From Schistosoma mansoni (lineage: Eukaryota; Platyhelminthes; Trematoda; Strigeidida; Schistosomatidae), in NCBI RefSeq assembly GCF_000237925.1, contig NC_031502.1:14496434-14560433 (forward strand): a DNA stretch of 64,000 nucleotides, written 5' to 3'. A model generated the notes under the pieces. That model saw nothing but the letters and a program-made list of their open reading frames with translations, was not told the origin of the DNA and searched no databases. The position numbers were made by a program, and so were the translations under genes. This document shows positions 36,641-48,800 of this stretch, in pieces (the first letter of the stretch is position 1; every line of letters begins with the position of its first letter).

Positions 36641-38758
36641 TCTACCTCTATAGTTGCCTTCATGTTATTTTGCTAAACTTGTAACTGAAGACAATGACGA
36701 TATTTCTAACAAGGGTTCACACATACTGAAGATAAATGGTAAAAATAAGTTTTCAGATACCGAAATGCATACAAAATGAGGTATACTGCATAACTGTAAA
36801 TTCATACGCTTGAAGAAAATAAGTGGTAGATCTCTACTACCTCTACTATAATTTTTCTCAATGTTCCGCAGATAACTGGAGTGATGCTTACAGTCCTATG
36901 TTTTTTGTAAGCCATTCTAGTCTCCAGATCTTATTTTTAGTGTCATATATGTAGTTTTAATCTAAGATCCATAATTTCAAGAAAGTAAACAGTATCAGTA
37001 TAAATAATGAAGCGTCAATTCCATCGTAATGGATATAAATCGATGCATTACCTTCTACTGAATGACTTACTGAATTGTTAACGAAATTTATTTATTTACT
37101 AACTTGAAGATAACTGAAAGAAAGTGGAAAAGCTACCGATGCTAGTAATATGTAGGGGTTGTGAATCAAAGTTCTCTAGAAATTCATAAATAGCCACAAA
37201 ATAATCGCTGAACAGGATAACGATGGTTTTAGTGTCATTTATAATTGAGTTTAACAGGACGAATCATGAAGTACTCGGATTTTTCAAAAAATTAAGGGAT
37301 TAATTAAGTAGAAGTATTAAGCTTTTCACTTTCGAACTGGTGATTAGCTGTAACAAATACAATAAATAGCTTCTAATCTGTAGGTTTCTTCAATTTTATG
37401 GACAATTTAGCTATTTTTACAACTGGAGAGAAGCTGTTTGAAGCAAAGTAATGTCTGCCACGATACTTAACTGGAGTGTACTAACCATCAGGCTCAATCA
37501 AACTGTACAATTTCATAGGTCCAATGAAACCGAAGTAAAAACTGTTTGATAAAACGTGTCTGATTGGTCTTGAGGACTATTATTAAAGACATCATGTCAA
37601 TGTGAAGAGGGCAATTTCTATACAGCATTAAATAACATTTCGATTGACTGACCGAGTTATTACAGCTACATAAAAGCAATTAAAATTTGTTACCTAATAA
37701 GGCAGATTTTATTGTTTTAGTGTTGTATTTAGTGCCAGGTTGGATTTTTTGAACAGTATTTATAAAAATCGGTCTTAAGAGCAAATATATGGAAGGAATA
37801 TTGAGGCTAAAAATCAAATGTTTTGCAACAGACTGACTTTAGAAGACTGTTAACCTGATTTCTTATTACACGAGTTATTTAAATTGAGATAGTTTTCTGC
37901 TAACTCGCACTAGTAACAGAAAGTTTAGTAGACATGATATATTGCTGATTTATGTTTGTAGCTTCATTTCTGATAAAATGAACAGTAACTCTCAGCCTTT
38001 TTAGAGAGCTACTTCTTATCAACAGACTTTTGACCACATTTTTTCATCAATTCAGTCGATCTGATAAAAATCAGTTCGAGCAGCACACAGATTTATTTTA
38101 TTCTCACAATATTCCATATTTTGAAAACGACAGTGTTAAAATACTAATATTTGATAAATTCAGCCATTCAGTTTATGCTTGTATATATTTATGGGTCAAA
38201 ATGAACAACTAAGCTTGATGTCACTATTGATGTACCTTATGGACCGATGTAATACTAATCAACTTAGCTGTTTATCTGCTTCAAAAATAAGAAAACCTGT
38301 GATGAATAGATATCAGACGTTTGACCACACTTATATACCTCTGGAACAAAATGCAATTTGTTTTACAATAAGGAAATATCAATACAAAGTTACTAGTTTT
38401 GCTACGTTAAAAAGAGGGTTTATACACCTGAACTGACTGTTAATTGTAAAAATATGAGGAAAGAGGGTCTTCTAAGCTTTCCATGTAGTGTGGTCCAGTG
38501 AAAATATATAAAATTATTAATGATAAATTTTGACTACTCGTGTTACATAGTTACAGTAAATTCAGCTTTTTACAAGTTCTTGACAACTTATGAGACGCCA
38601 TTTATTTAATAAACATACAAGAGTCTTGAAGATATAAAACTGTCGAGTTCTTAAGCTATCTTTCAGGTCCATTATCGATTTATGTTACTTAGTACACAGC
38701 AAAATGGATTAAGTGTTCGCCAGATTCCATTTAGAAATGATTATATATTCTTTTTAAC
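36641..38758. other. Intergenic, nothing recognised
   Basis: AT-rich, no exon with splice signals. Open frames near 38030 and 38179 (plus) look like chance. Confidence 0.5.
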
Positions 38759-39081
38759 TAATAAGGATCTTAGTTGAAAGCGTGAGTCAATTGAAGCTAG
38801 NNNNNNNNNNNNNNNNNNNNNNNNNNNNNNNNNNNNNNNNNNNNNNNNNNNNNNNNNNNNNNNNNNNNNNNNNNNNNNNNNNNNNNNNNNNNNNNNNNNN
38901 NNNNNNNNNNNNNNNNNNNNNNNNNNNNNNNNNNNNNNNNNNNNNNNNNNNNNNNNNNNNNNNNNNNNNNNNNNNNNNNNNNNNNNNNNNNNNNNNNNNN
39001 CTAGCTTCAATTGACTCACGCTTTCAACTATGATAAATACTAAATCTCCACAAAACCCCTTCTGATAATTAATAAGGATCT
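38759..39081. mobile_element. Inverted-repeat SINE-like element with 12-bp direct repeats, interior unresolved
   Basis: The word TAATAAGGATCT is present at 38759-38770 and 39070-39081. Between them a 30-bp perfect inverted repeat (38771-38800 and 39001-39030, containing GAGTCAATTGAAGCTAG) brackets a run of 200 Ns, and a 39-bp tail (CTCCACAAAACCCCTTCTGA) precedes the second direct repeat. The same terminal words and tail bound the resolved element at 54634-55148, so the gap very probably hides a similar inverted pair of tRNA-headed SINE units. Confidence 0.75.
38801..39000. other. Assembly gap, 200 Ns
   Basis: Exactly 200 N characters, so the length is likely a placeholder. The gap sits inside an inverted repeat, a structure that commonly defeats assembly. 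Confidence 0.95.
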
Positions 39082-39526
39082 GTTCAGATTAATTAACAGC
39101 AAGTCAGTCACGTGTATATAATTATGACAGTAAAACAGAAAGCTTCTTTAGTGCTATTATATTTATTGAAACATATACACTTCAGTGCTTGATTGACATA
39201 AATTATACTTATGAGATTTAATAGAGATAGAATAAATGAAAAAAGAAAGTGGTTTGTAAAGTTACGAATTAATTTAATGATTTCCAAATAAAGATTTTTT
39301 GGGGAATTGGGGTTAATTTTTCTTTGATGAACTCTGAGTACACAATTCACACTTTATTGCATTGTATAAATAGTTAGTTTTACTTCAAAGTTTTGTAACT
39401 AAAGTAAGGATTGAAGATGAGCTAGTGCGAAAGAAATGTGAAAGCGTTTTGTTGTATGAAAATGCATGAAAACAAATAAGTTTGAGAGATTTAAGTAGTA
39501 GTTCATTTTAAATTTGCTGAATGTGG

Positions 39527-39532
39527 TTTATT
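39527..39532 (-). promoter_or_regulatory. Poly(A) signal of the MATH-like gene
   Basis: AATAAA on the minus strand 68 bases beyond the stop codon whose last base is 39600. It supports 39600-39852 as the terminal coding exon. Confidence 0.55.
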
Positions 39533-39599
39533 GTTCGAAGATGAAGTAGCTCAATATGATTCATAAGGACGTGTGTTATAATATCAGCAATGTATTTCA

Positions 39600-39852
39600 T
39601 CAAAATATAAAAGAAAATTCGTCTTCACTACGTGAGTTAAACACGTTTGATGTAGATGATTCTGATGTATAAAGTGGGCTAAAGTTTGCCTCTACAAAAC
39701 CTTGACTACAATATTTATTTAGGCTTGGTTTCCATGGGTTAAATCTGGGTGAGTGTACTGAATTAAAGTCAGAATCAGGGCAATACTTAACTGTTTCACA
39801 TGTTTTCCAGTTACCCTTTGAATATATGAACTGTTTTCTTTTCTCTGATAGT
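39600..39852 (-). CDS. Exon 5 (terminal) of the MATH-like gene
   Basis: The acceptor is ACCGCTTCTGTAG with a good pyrimidine tract. One base completes the Gly codon left open by exon 4. The 83-residue end is polar and rich in Ser, Asn and Phe (KPSLNKYCSQGF, YTSESSTSNVF) and finishes SEDEFSFIF. No domain is recognised. Confidence 0.65.
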
Positions 39853-42800
39853 CTACAGAAGCGGTAAAATTCAAGAAAATGTATAACATTGGGCACTGTA
39901 GTAAAAAGCAAATAAAAGCTTTGGAATTTATAATTCCTTGTTAAAAATTTAAGTATATTTATTGATACTAAAATCCTCACAAGGTGATTTCCTACGGTTC
40001 ATTGAAGCTTATGTTGTAATCTCGTTTTATTTTGGACAATACAGCATTCTAGTAAATAGTCCCTTATCCACAGTCTTATATCCGCTATCAATTATCAAGC
40101 AATAAAGTATTTACTATGGCTATTAGTTCACCAGCACTTATAGTTGAGCATCAGATCCCAAAGAAATCCAAAGACGTGTCCTTGTTCTAAGTTTTTAAAA
40201 ATTTAATTTTCAAACATAATAAAGGTGATAATAACCTGAAAGGATCAATAACAAACTTAAGAGTCGTTAATTTGAATGAAGACAGTATCACGAAATAAGT
40301 GTCGGCCAGATTTACTAGAACAGATATTCAGTTGTTAGTTTTATATGGTAATGTGCATTGATAAACAGGTATTAGATATCTTTATAATTCAAAATGTCCA
40401 CAAAAGTCATTGAAACATATTTCACATTCATATTAACATCCTCTTAGAAACACTAAGTCACAAGATTTATGGGTTAACAGATTTACTGCTAAGCTGCAAT
40501 TACTGAACTTTCTATTGAAATTTTATCATATTGATTATACCTAACTTTATTTACTACTCTTCATACTCCCGCTATTTCTATCTTAATACCTTCTAACTTT
40601 TATGAGTAATTTGAATCTGAGAAAGAGAAATTATGAATCTTACTCTTTGACCATTTACGGTAGTCTATATTTTGCGGAATTCACTGCACTTTCAAACCAG
40701 TGAGCATTGACCCCAAAAAATGTGATGAAACCTGTCTAGCTAGTCAGCAACATTCAAGTTAGTTCAGAAAGATGTTTTGAAGACTGAGCTTGCAAAAAAA
40801 TTATGAGTAATTCGAATTGTCATTAACTAACTGATTTGAAAAGTAAATCCTCTTCATGTTGTAAAACTACAGAATGAATTATAGTCATAAAAACTAATAG
40901 TAATAATAGATTTATTTTCTTCATAAGATTGTCCATGGATTTGCTACTCTGAAAGATGGCTTTTTTATTCGGTGATTAAAAGTCAATTTCAAAACCAATT
41001 TTTTATCAGCAGCTTTCTGGAAATATGAGTTTTCTATTAACTGTGACTCAGATTCAGTGTTTAAATCTTCTTATCACGCGCAAGATGATACTCTTAGGTT
41101 TCCTGTGTCTTTGTGACGCAAGGTTATTAACATTATAATTAATATTATTACCTTTCAAGGTCTCTGCGACTTGAACTAATTCGGAACTAAAATGCGAATT
41201 ATTGGCTTTTGTTGAGGTAATTATCATTTCAGTTCCAATTTGTTTGACCTAATCCAGTGTTTCATAATAAATTAATCAACCAGTTCAGTGACTTACAGGG
41301 CTTACCTATTTATAGTGGTGCTTCCAGAAAAGAAATGAGGAATCTTTTTGTTCTCTATACGAACTGACCGTTAATGTACTATACTCAGCTGAATGAAGTA
41401 TCCTCTGTTCAGTCATTTCTCTTTTCAAAAGAAACGTAATCTAGCTGTCTCAAGAAAAACACACTTCTGACCTTTTATTAAAGTTTTTGACGAATTGTTT
41501 TCAATAAAATCAAAAAAGTTCCTTGACAGATATTGAAACCTGACGGATTTGATGACACGGATCTTGGATTCAGACTTTGACTTTTATCTTTTGTTGTTCA
41601 GTTTTTAAGTAGCTTTATTGTTATGATGCTTTCATTCTCCTTGGAGAATATATATATATATATAATTTTGATGACAGTTGGTCAATCGACATAATGAAGA
41701 AATATCTTTACGTTATGTTGCTTTGTAACAACAACTTGTAGCAACAAATGAATACAAGATGTAACTTACGGTTGATTATTCACAGCCACTTTTAATGGTG
41801 TTCATTCTTTGAGTTAATAGCTTGCATAAACTGCATCCTAATAAATGTATTCAGCTCAAAAATTTATCCAGTGCTCTTAACCAAGAGACGATGAATACTG
41901 AAGTAAAATGGTAGTAAATAATTACCCGTATATAGGCGATAGCTCTAGCTGGTAATATCATCAATAAAATACACATCCAAGTAAGTTTCATGATTTATTT
42001 TCGAGTCTTTTATTATACACAGAATATTGTAGTTAGGATACTAAGTGAATAGTCTTACAGAAAATCAGACTTCGTTCGGGAATCTTGCGTCCCAACCAAG
42101 TATAAATAACAAATTACGGTAAGTGTTCATAGTTTTATGCAGTTATATCAGCATTTTCGTGTTTTGTGCCACTCAAACATGATCCATTGTGAGGCTACAT
42201 TGAATCTCACTCGCTGTACAAAAAACTTGTGAGACAAAATACAAAATCATGTTTGGATTCTGTGTGACGTTTGATCAGTAAAACATTCGGTAAAATAATT
42301 CTAATGTAAAATCTTGTTGTATTTTCACTATTTCAGTGATACACAATATTCGTTGACTAGACAGTAAAACCTATATTTGAATAAGACTACTTACTTAACA
42401 GGTTCTTATTGTCATCCATTTTTGTGTTGTTTGTTTGAATCTTTCCACTGGTGTTTAGGACTGCAGGTACATCCAGTTGACGAATCCCAAGTAGGATGGA
42501 ACGCGCGTCCTGGTTTCCATTACTAGCCATCATTCATCTCTTCTTATAAGGTTTCTATTGTGTTTTTGATTTTATCATTGTCTTTAGTAAGCCTCAGTTT
42601 CTCACTGCCCTTTGTCCAGTTCTCTCAGTTATGGGCATACCCCTTAAATATGTTAACAGGTAACTAAGATCAGTGGCTCTGTAGACAACGCGCTGGCATT
42701 TAAACTAGAAGGTACAAGGTTCAAGACAGTGAACATTACCGTTGTAACTAAGGTACATTCAATTAGCGAATCCTTAAAAGGACGAAATACACGTCATAAA

Positions 42801-45800
42801 ATATAATACCAACGTTGGAAAAAATTTAAAACATTTTTGATTTTTATCAATACTTGAAAAATCCATATATTTTAAGTTCTTTACTTTAATTTATTTCTTA
42901 AATTGATAATATTTTTTAGTTATTTAAGTAGTAGTTTTGACCAGTTAAATGCTTATTTTAAACTCTACTACTCTAGTTCCTATATCTTTATTTATTCAGA
43001 TATATTAAAGACACGAAGAGAAACTAAACTATGGCTTTTGTAACTTACCCACATTTGAAACTCAGGGGTTGCTTTGAAGTTGGTTGATATATAGGATATG
43101 ATGCCCTTGGGGTCGATTCATCTAACGACTCATAGTCTAACAAACTATGGCTCATATTGTTCTCCATATGGTATGTTGAACATGAACCATACGGTTTGCA
43201 AATTTTAAATTTATCTGAAGAATAGTTTGATGGTGAAAATGTCGCATGTGATTTTGTGTGTTGACTATTATATTCATATTTCACATTGGACACAGGATTG
43301 TTCATTTTGTAACACGGTTGCTGTAACACAGCTTTTTTCACTATAACGACTGGAGTCTTGCCAGTTTTCACCTGATGGTATAGAAGTTGTTCTTGAATGA
43401 CCAACTAGACCAGGAATGGACTCCAATGGAAGCATACTTTTTGGACCATGCGTACGCGAATCAATTTGAACTAGACCCATTCGGAAACCCATAAGCTGTC
43501 TTTCTAACTCATCTTTTTCTTTAGTGATTCTTATTAGTTCATTTCTGGTCAAATTAATAAAATTAAAAAAACCTGTAATTAATGGATTGGTATCGTGAAA
43601 TATCCTTCAGCCTTTAAATCGTGTATCAACAAATTAACTCCAAAATAAAGTGAAAATTGTTAAATAATGTACCGAGCAAAACATAATGGATAGAAACTAT
43701 TTTTTCCATATCCGTCTTGGATTTATCGATTTATTTGTGGTTAGTGTAAATTAAACAGAAGACAATTAAGTGTATCTCTTTTTTGAACAAAACTTGATAA
43801 AGTATTTTTCATAACAACAGCTATACTATATAAGAACTCTCGTCTAAATTAGCTATACTACTTACAAATGTTGAACACACTCATTGAAAGTTTACTGGGA
43901 CAAAAAGTATAAATTTAGAAACTCATCTAAATCATTGGTGGTTCCTCTAGATGGGTAAAATACGATGGTATTAAGATATGTAAATAATTGTTCTTGCAGG
44001 ATTAGATGATATTTTTCCTAGTAACTATGTGGTTAACGAATTTAAAAAGAAATGATATTATTAATAGTTTATCATTCAATTCAATGGTCTTGAAAATTGC
44101 TAAACTATATTTACATCATTACTCAGAATCTTTTAATAAAACAATATCTTCAAACATTCTTAAAAAGTTATAACACAATTTTAAAAGTAGTAGTAGTAGA
44201 CAAAAGAGATGAAATCAGTCAGTTAGCTGGTCAACTATAGTTATAGACAAATATCTACCCAGTACTTTAAGAATCAATAAACAACAATACCACTGGGTGG
44301 CTGCTATATTTGCGTTCAGGAATTCAGTGGTTACGAATATGAAACTTTTGTTGGCTATTTTAAACTGATTTCCGAATTATGTCGACACGCTGATGAATCT
44401 CATTTTCGTTCATAATTGATCACATATCTTCGTTCTCACTTATATTTAATTTTGCAAATATTAATTTAGAAGGGTATTTTGTGTTATACACTAGTAATTG
44501 ACGGTTAATTAAAAGAATGTAGGTGAAGGAGAATTTAAACTGTATGTTCAGAGGCTAAAAATCTAGCTTTCAAAATACAGAACCTCAGCCGTTATAATGA
44601 ATACCAGTTCAGAAATTATTACTGTAAAAAGATATGTTCGCTTAGGTTCTCTCACCTGGACTTCATTTAGTAAGATCATGCTATTGATTCAATGGAAAGA
44701 CTAGCATTTTTTAAAAATGTAGATAAATTTCACAAGAATTATTGAATAATTAGTTGATAGATTCCATATTATATTAGTTTAATGCTCTCTGTATCTTGTT
44801 TGTTAGAATCTAGAACTTTGGTAATACATAACGTTTTTAACGATAAAATACAACAATAATGATTATTCTACTATTGGTTAATTCACTATTTTAAGACTAA
44901 CCAAATCAAGCTCTTTTTAAAGAGAATGATTTTCAAACCTGCACAGGGGTAATGTTAATAGAATAAATGGACGTACTACGCTGGTTAGTGACAAAAGGTT
45001 CCTCACATGTCCTGAGGAACGAAAGTTTGATGAAAAAGAATCTAATCTAATCAAAAAAGGAAATAAACCCAGACCAGTTTATTCGAATACTAAATGATGC
45101 TCATTTTATTTCGACAACGTGGAAATCACTTTAGGTAGTGACATACAGAGAAAAACCAGTCAGATGATACGATGTCCTAATGGTTCACAATAATATGTAT
45201 TCAAATGTGTTTGAGATTTAGTAAGTAGATTATCTACCCAGTTATGATTAACGTATGTATACTCCTCTTTTGGTTATTCCGTTCACTTATAAATAATGAA
45301 GGGTTGTTAGTACTATTGTGGATTGTCTTACTCAGCCTTGCCTTCACTTATTGTCTGGTTGATTTGAACATGAGTTAATTGTGTACGTAGGTTCTGAACT
45401 GGTCTGAAGGGCGTCGAAACATTATAGATCTATGTTAATCTTCAGTCAAGTAGTGACAGATAATCTTATGTAATACCAATACCAATACTATCTTCACAAT
45501 CCATATATAAAACCTTTAATATACGGTTTTTTACTGATAATCTGCTGAGCCCTAAATACATATTGGCTAAGATAATGGGTAGTAGGTCAATTTTATGAAT
45601 AAAATTTATCTTCAACTCAAATGTAGAACAATCACTAACAGAAAGAACATTTGCTTCCATAAATGTTAGTTTGATTTATCTATTACGTAATGTGGAGTGA
45701 TAAAGTTGGAACAGAATCAGTTAATTGTCCGGAATAATTCACAGGTAAGCCCCAGCCTATAAGAGCTTTTTCTTCCATCACTTCTGTTATCATGCTTAGG

Positions 45801-48800
45801 TTCAGTTTCAGTAGGAAAAAGAAGGAGGCTTGATCGCCTGTGTTAGTCCTAACAATGGTGGTCTCTCAGTTGATCCAACTTTCTCTTGAAATAGTCGACG
45901 GACGGAACCCCAACCACGTGCTGAGATGATAAATTCCACTCGTTGATGACTCGATGGGGAAGTCGATAGTCAGTTGACAAGTAATTTGTCCTGGGATTGT
46001 GAACTTTTTGGAGTGTTCTCGTAAATTTTCTGTTTTAGAAGACAAGAAAAATGAGGACATATCAGGTGCAAATTTATCACTAAGCAATTTGAAAACTGTA
46101 ATCAAGTTGCCTCTAGTTCTTCGATATGACAACGGGAACAGGTTTAGCTTGACCAGCCTAGCATCATACGGGAGCTTCGCTATTCCGAGAACCAGCTTAG
46201 TTGCTGTTCTCTGAACCTCTTCCAAAAGCTCACTATCATTTTTAAACTGGAGCTAGCCGCTTGTATGCAGTACTCAAGTTTAGGACGCACGAACACAAAA
46301 GCAAATAAGTAAAATATCATTTAGGGCGTAGATGATAGCTAGCAAAAAGCAATCGAAAACGGTGAGTCAGTCGACTGCATAAGAGCTGCTGAATTTTAAG
46401 ACGTTAGTAAGAATTTAAAATATATTGTATTACCCTATACGAATGATGAATAGTATGGGTCCCAAAGATTTTTATTAGCTAACGGAGCCGCAAATCACAC
46501 ATCATAATATATGTTTTCATACTAACTTTATAGTTTCAGGAGTATCATTGGTTTGTAGTAATGAGGTTAAGATACTGTCTGTGAAATTTCCTGTCTTTGT
46601 TAGACCCACCATGTTATTCTCTAATCGTAATAGTTGGAAAATATATGAAAAATGCTATGCTGTCTGAAATTTCGGACCATTTATAGATCAGTAATTCTAA
46701 AACTTTGGAAGCTACAAACATGAATTAGACCTTTCAACTTCTCTTTGCGCATCGTATCCATGACAATCTTACAGAGAAAAGGTCAAATACGGATGAACTC
46801 ATGTTAACTTAAAACTGTTCATGGATTATTTCTTAGTCGTTTTCACCGAAAAAAGTTTTTCTTTTCGGAATTTTCGTATTTTTATGTATCACCGTATTTT
46901 TTTATTTTCATAATATATTTTTCATTATTCGTATAAAAAACGCAGTATGAAACCAATGCCTTCAATCACATTTTTCAACAAAGGTTCGTTTTCCCACGTA
47001 TGTGCCACGCCTTTATTTATTATGCTGAGAAATAAGTTTTGATCCCTTTTTTTGAAAAATATTATTAGTTCCCCTAGTAACATCTTGTAATGCTTCGCAA
47101 TAAAAAGTAAATTCAATTTGTCGTTAAGGCGTTTTTAATTTAAAAAAATATTTTCAGACACACGTTTTGTATCTTTGATTGTTTTTGTTTTGACTGGTTC
47201 ACATTAGTAAATTTTGTGTATCAGTGCCCCTTAGTTTCTCTAATCATTTTTTCTCAGTCATCATTTGATAAAAACTAATCTTGGATATTAGGCACTTAGG
47301 CAGTTCTTACGGTGTTGCGCCTCAGCGAACAGACCGCCTGTCGCAGCTATGCTCAGAGAACTTTATTTCTAGCAAAAATTAATTTTAAACGTAAGGAGAA
47401 ACACTGTCCGATATGACAATATAAACAACATTGCTATTAGCTATAATTGAAGAGGCTCTATGCAACTGTTGTTAATTCTGGAGTATATGTTTAGACACAT
47501 ATCATGTTCTAGTTTGAGCACACATTTGTCTTTGTTTTATTGAAGGTAGAGAACCACGGCAAGAGACCAGTTCCATCATGAGAAAGTTAAGAATATATTT
47601 CACGAACAACTAGAGAAGGAGTTAGTTAACTGTAAAAGTGAAATCCACCCCATGATAGCTTGGCATGATATCCAAAAAGTTATGGGAACAGCAGTGATAT
47701 CCACCAGTAACTTAAATCATTAGGTTTGGAAAAATCCATGGATTTCAGCCCCGTCTACAGAACTGGTAGATTCTTGGAAACTTATCCCATTTGGTTCTGA
47801 ACACGATGAGGAGTGGAGGCAGCTTAGACATAGGTTAATAAAAAATTTACGTAATGATTGTGAGTAGTGGTGGGTAACAAAAGCGGAAGAGATGTAAAAG
47901 ACAATAGTGATGGATAACAGTAGACAACTGTTCAGACTTATCAAAGAAACATGTATTAAAGATGCGTTTGTTAGTGAAACTATCCCAAAATAAGACAGGA
48001 CTATTATCCACCCTAATTCCAGGAGATCGGATCGGCTGGCAAAACAACAGGGGACTGGCCTTGAGCAGCACTTCAGTTACCTATTCTCTCCAAGTAAACT
48101 CACGGCATAGGCGAGGTATCCGCCCTCCAACCGAAGGAGGAGTTCACTGAGTAGCAGTTCTTTCTGTTTTGAATGTGAAACGTGAGTATTAAGAGTAGAG
48201 GATATTTGTAGGCTACTGGTATTCTTTTACAAGTTTCGACGGGGCACTGCAGGTGTATTTTGGGGCAACACGGTAAGTAAAGCCTGTGTTAGTAACAGAG
48301 TACTAGGTGAAGACAGGAAATAGATTGATGAAGTAGTAAATCTTCATCAACTGCGGTGGTTGGGACATGTATTACGTCTCTCCAATCACCGCCTTCCTCT
48401 AGGGGCGATGATTTTTGATTTAGGAGTGGGCTGCAAGAAAGCTAAGGGCGGCACTATCAAAACATGGTATCAGTCCATGTAGTCACTGATAATTGGACTT
48501 AGCCACGTTAACAGGTGTATACCACCTGGTTGGGGTGTGTGTGATTATCGTTACCAGTGGTTAGAGACTTTGAATGGTATGAATCAAAATCGTTTTCATT
48601 GGCTCACGCGCAGCCATTCTTTGTTTCCCCCCAAATCCTGAGATTCTAAATTCCTCATAACCTTTTTTGTTTCACTAATTTGTATTTTATTTCCGAGTCG
48701 TATCTACGATCTTCTTTTTTTATTAACACTGACACCGTTACTATCTCTGATATTCTAGGAAATAACCTGACAACTTCATCTCTCTTTGCTAATGACGTAT

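Larger units (their letters stand above)
39853..43048 (-). other. Intron 4 of the MATH-like gene
   Basis: A 3.2-kb intron, GTAAGT to TGTAG. It contains two diverged tRNA/hammerhead SINE copies (42428-42540, 42665-42800) and a TA microsatellite (41648-41664); otherwise AT-rich sequence without coding signal. Confidence 0.6.

Noticed and set aside
38741-39033. Open frames on both strands through the N run
   Set aside because: They are created by translating Ns; only the mirrored ends, which come from the inverted repeat, are real sequence.
45999-46214. 71-codon plus-strand open frame
   Set aside because: It is the reverse strand of the CR1-like reverse-transcriptase fragment.
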